Source: Alphaproteobacteria bacterium
GTDB lineage: Bacteria > Pseudomonadota > Alphaproteobacteria > Micavibrionales > UBA2020
Assembly: GCA_020853455.1 (NCBI GenBank)
Contig: JADYYV010000246.1
Span: forward strand, 1-7,316
DNA: 7,316 bases
Reading direction: 5' to 3'
Below the pieces are notes generated by a model that made no database searches, was not told the DNA's origin, and saw only the letters and a list, made by a program, of their open reading frames with translations. Every line of letters begins with the position of its first letter. Position 1 is the stretch's first letter. Position numbers and translations under genes: made by a program. Below, piece after piece: positions 6,298-7,316 of the stretch.

Positions 6298-7316
6298 ATG
6301 AAATCCCTCTTCCGCGATGTCTGGTCTCTCTCCGCGCCGTACTTCCGGTCCGCCGACCGCAAAATGGCATGGCTGCTGCTGGCCGTGATCGTGGGCATGA
6401 GCCTGTTCGATGTTTATTTGAGCGTGCTGTTCAACGAATGGAACAACGATTTTTACGATTCATTGCAGAACACGGACAAAAAAGCGTTTTATGACGCGCT
6501 GTTCAAATTTTCATGGCTGGCGGCGCTGTTCATCATCAACGCGGTCTATCGCCTGTACCTGAACCAGATGCTCCAGATCCGCTGGCGGCGCTGGATGACC
6601 GGCCAGTATTTGGATAAATGGCTGTCACGCCAGTCGTATTACCGCCTGCAGGTTGCGGGCAATCCGGCGGATAACCCCGACCAGCGTATTACGGAAGACA
6701 TCAACCAGTTTATCTCGCTGACGCTCGACCTGACGCTCGGCCTGCTGTCATCGGTGGTTACGCTGTTTTCGTTCCTGTTTATCCTCTGGACGCTGTCGGG
6801 TGATTTCTCGTTCACTGTCGCGGGTTATGCCGTTACGATCCCCGGTTATATGGTCTGGTTCGCGCTGGGCTATTCGGTTGCGGGCACCTGGATCACATCG
6901 AAACTGGGACGCCCGTTGATCGCGCTTAATTTCGACCAGCAGAAATACGAAGCCGATTTCCGCTTCAGTCTGATCCGCCTGCGCGAAAACGCTGAAAGCG
7001 TCGCGTTCTATCACGGCGAAGCGCAGGAAAAGCAGGGTTTCGTCGCGCGCTTCGGCCGCGTTTTCGACAATTACTGGCAGATCATGAAGCGGCAGAAAAC
7101 GCTTACATGGTTCACCTCCGGCTATTACCAGATCGCGATCATCTTCCCCTATGTGGTCGCGGCACCGCGTTTTTTTGCGGGGCAGATCAAGCTGGGCGGC
7201 CTGATGCAGACGGCATCCGCCTTCGGGCAGGTGCAGGGCGCGCTGTCGTACATCATCGGTGCCTATACCAGCATCGCCACATGGAAATCCGTCATTGCGC
7301 GTCTGACCGGATTCAC
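6298..7316 (+). CDS. YddA/SbmA-like ABC transporter, membrane domain only; 3' end beyond the window
   Basis: The frame runs open from the ATG at 6298 to the last base (339 codons). It matches the E. coli YddA type of fused permease-ATPase (COG4178; related in its membrane part to SbmA/BacA peptide transporters). Shared stretches include NEWNNDFYDSLQ (46-57), IRWRRWMTGQYLDKW, DNPDQRITEDI (D125-R130 onward), and FAGQIKLGGLMQTASAF near the end. Membrane segments are visible at about 24-44, 70-88, 142-165, 176-200 and 278-296. The chain stops in the window just before the linker and ATPase (Walker A, signature, Walker B), which should follow. It sits in the inner membrane; the substrate of this subfamily is poorly defined. 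A stop at 6259-6261 and no other start codon after it make 6298 the first possible start, which suits the family's N-terminus. There is no normally spaced ribosome binding site, so initiation may be leaderless or unusual. Confidence 0.9.
   Translation, partial: MKSLFRDVWSLSAPYFRSADRKMAWLLLAVIVGMSLFDVYLSVLFNEWNNDFYDSLQNTDKKAFYDALFKFSWLAALFIINAVYRLYLNQMLQIRWRRWMTGQYLDKWLSRQSYYRLQVAGNPADNPDQRITEDINQFISLTLDLTLGLLSSVVTLFSFLFILWTLSGDFSFTVAGYAVTIPGYMVWFALGYSVAGTWITSKLGRPLIALNFDQQKYEADFRFSLIRLRENAESVAFYHGEAQEKQGFVARFGRVFDNYWQIMKRQKTLTWFTSGYYQIAIIFPYVVAAPRFFAGQIKLGGLMQTASAFGQVQGALSYIIGAYTSIATWKSVIARLTGF

Noticed and set aside
6748..7014. - strand open frame opposite the ABC transporter
   Set aside because: It lies wholly within a transporter membrane domain that has direct family matches on the + strand; the charged antisense translation is a shadow.

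Overview
The window is a GC-rich (roughly 60%) stretch from a Gram-negative bacterium. A FadL-type outer-membrane channel and an inner-membrane YddA/SbmA-like ABC exporter show a two-membrane envelope. Codon choice and the CTTGAC-N17-CTAT style of one promoter would fit an alphaproteobacterium, but that placement is inference. All five genes lie on the + strand, the coding density is high, and there are no RNA genes, mobile elements or CRISPR arrays.

Layout. (1) 1-1160: the 3' part of a FadL-family outer-membrane channel, whose start lies before the window. (2) 1160-2611: a 483-residue protein with two N-terminal membrane segments, an unrecognised middle region and a C-terminal Nudix-like domain. 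It overlaps the FadL stop codon by one base. (3) 2638-3405: a HAD-superfamily protein with an altered catalytic motif I, 26 bases downstream. It is probably co-transcribed and also has a good internal promoter candidate in the end of the Nudix gene. (4) 3503-6229: a 908-residue two-unit M16 (insulinase-type) metallopeptidase with its own promoter and ribosome binding site. (5) 6298 to the window end: the membrane half of a YddA-like ABC transporter, cut off before its ATPase domain. A strong intrinsic terminator fills the gap after the peptidase, and its T tract ends one base before the ABC start codon.

How the genes work together. The first three look like one transcription unit: channel, membrane-anchored Nudix protein, HAD protein. 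Their shared role cannot be read from the sequence. FadL relatives import hydrophobic compounds, while the Nudix and HAD folds usually act on phosphorylated or nucleotide-like compounds, so a link is only a guess. The M16 protein and the ABC transporter appear to be separate units.

Most worth a second look are the inverted arrangement of the M16 protein (catalytically dead half first, zinc-binding half second, no signal peptide), a short Thr/Pro/Gly-rich insert between its zinc ligands, the membrane-Nudix protein, the HAD protein's loss of the usual second aspartate, and the terminator that abuts a start codon. No clear defence or other multi-gene novel system is evident.
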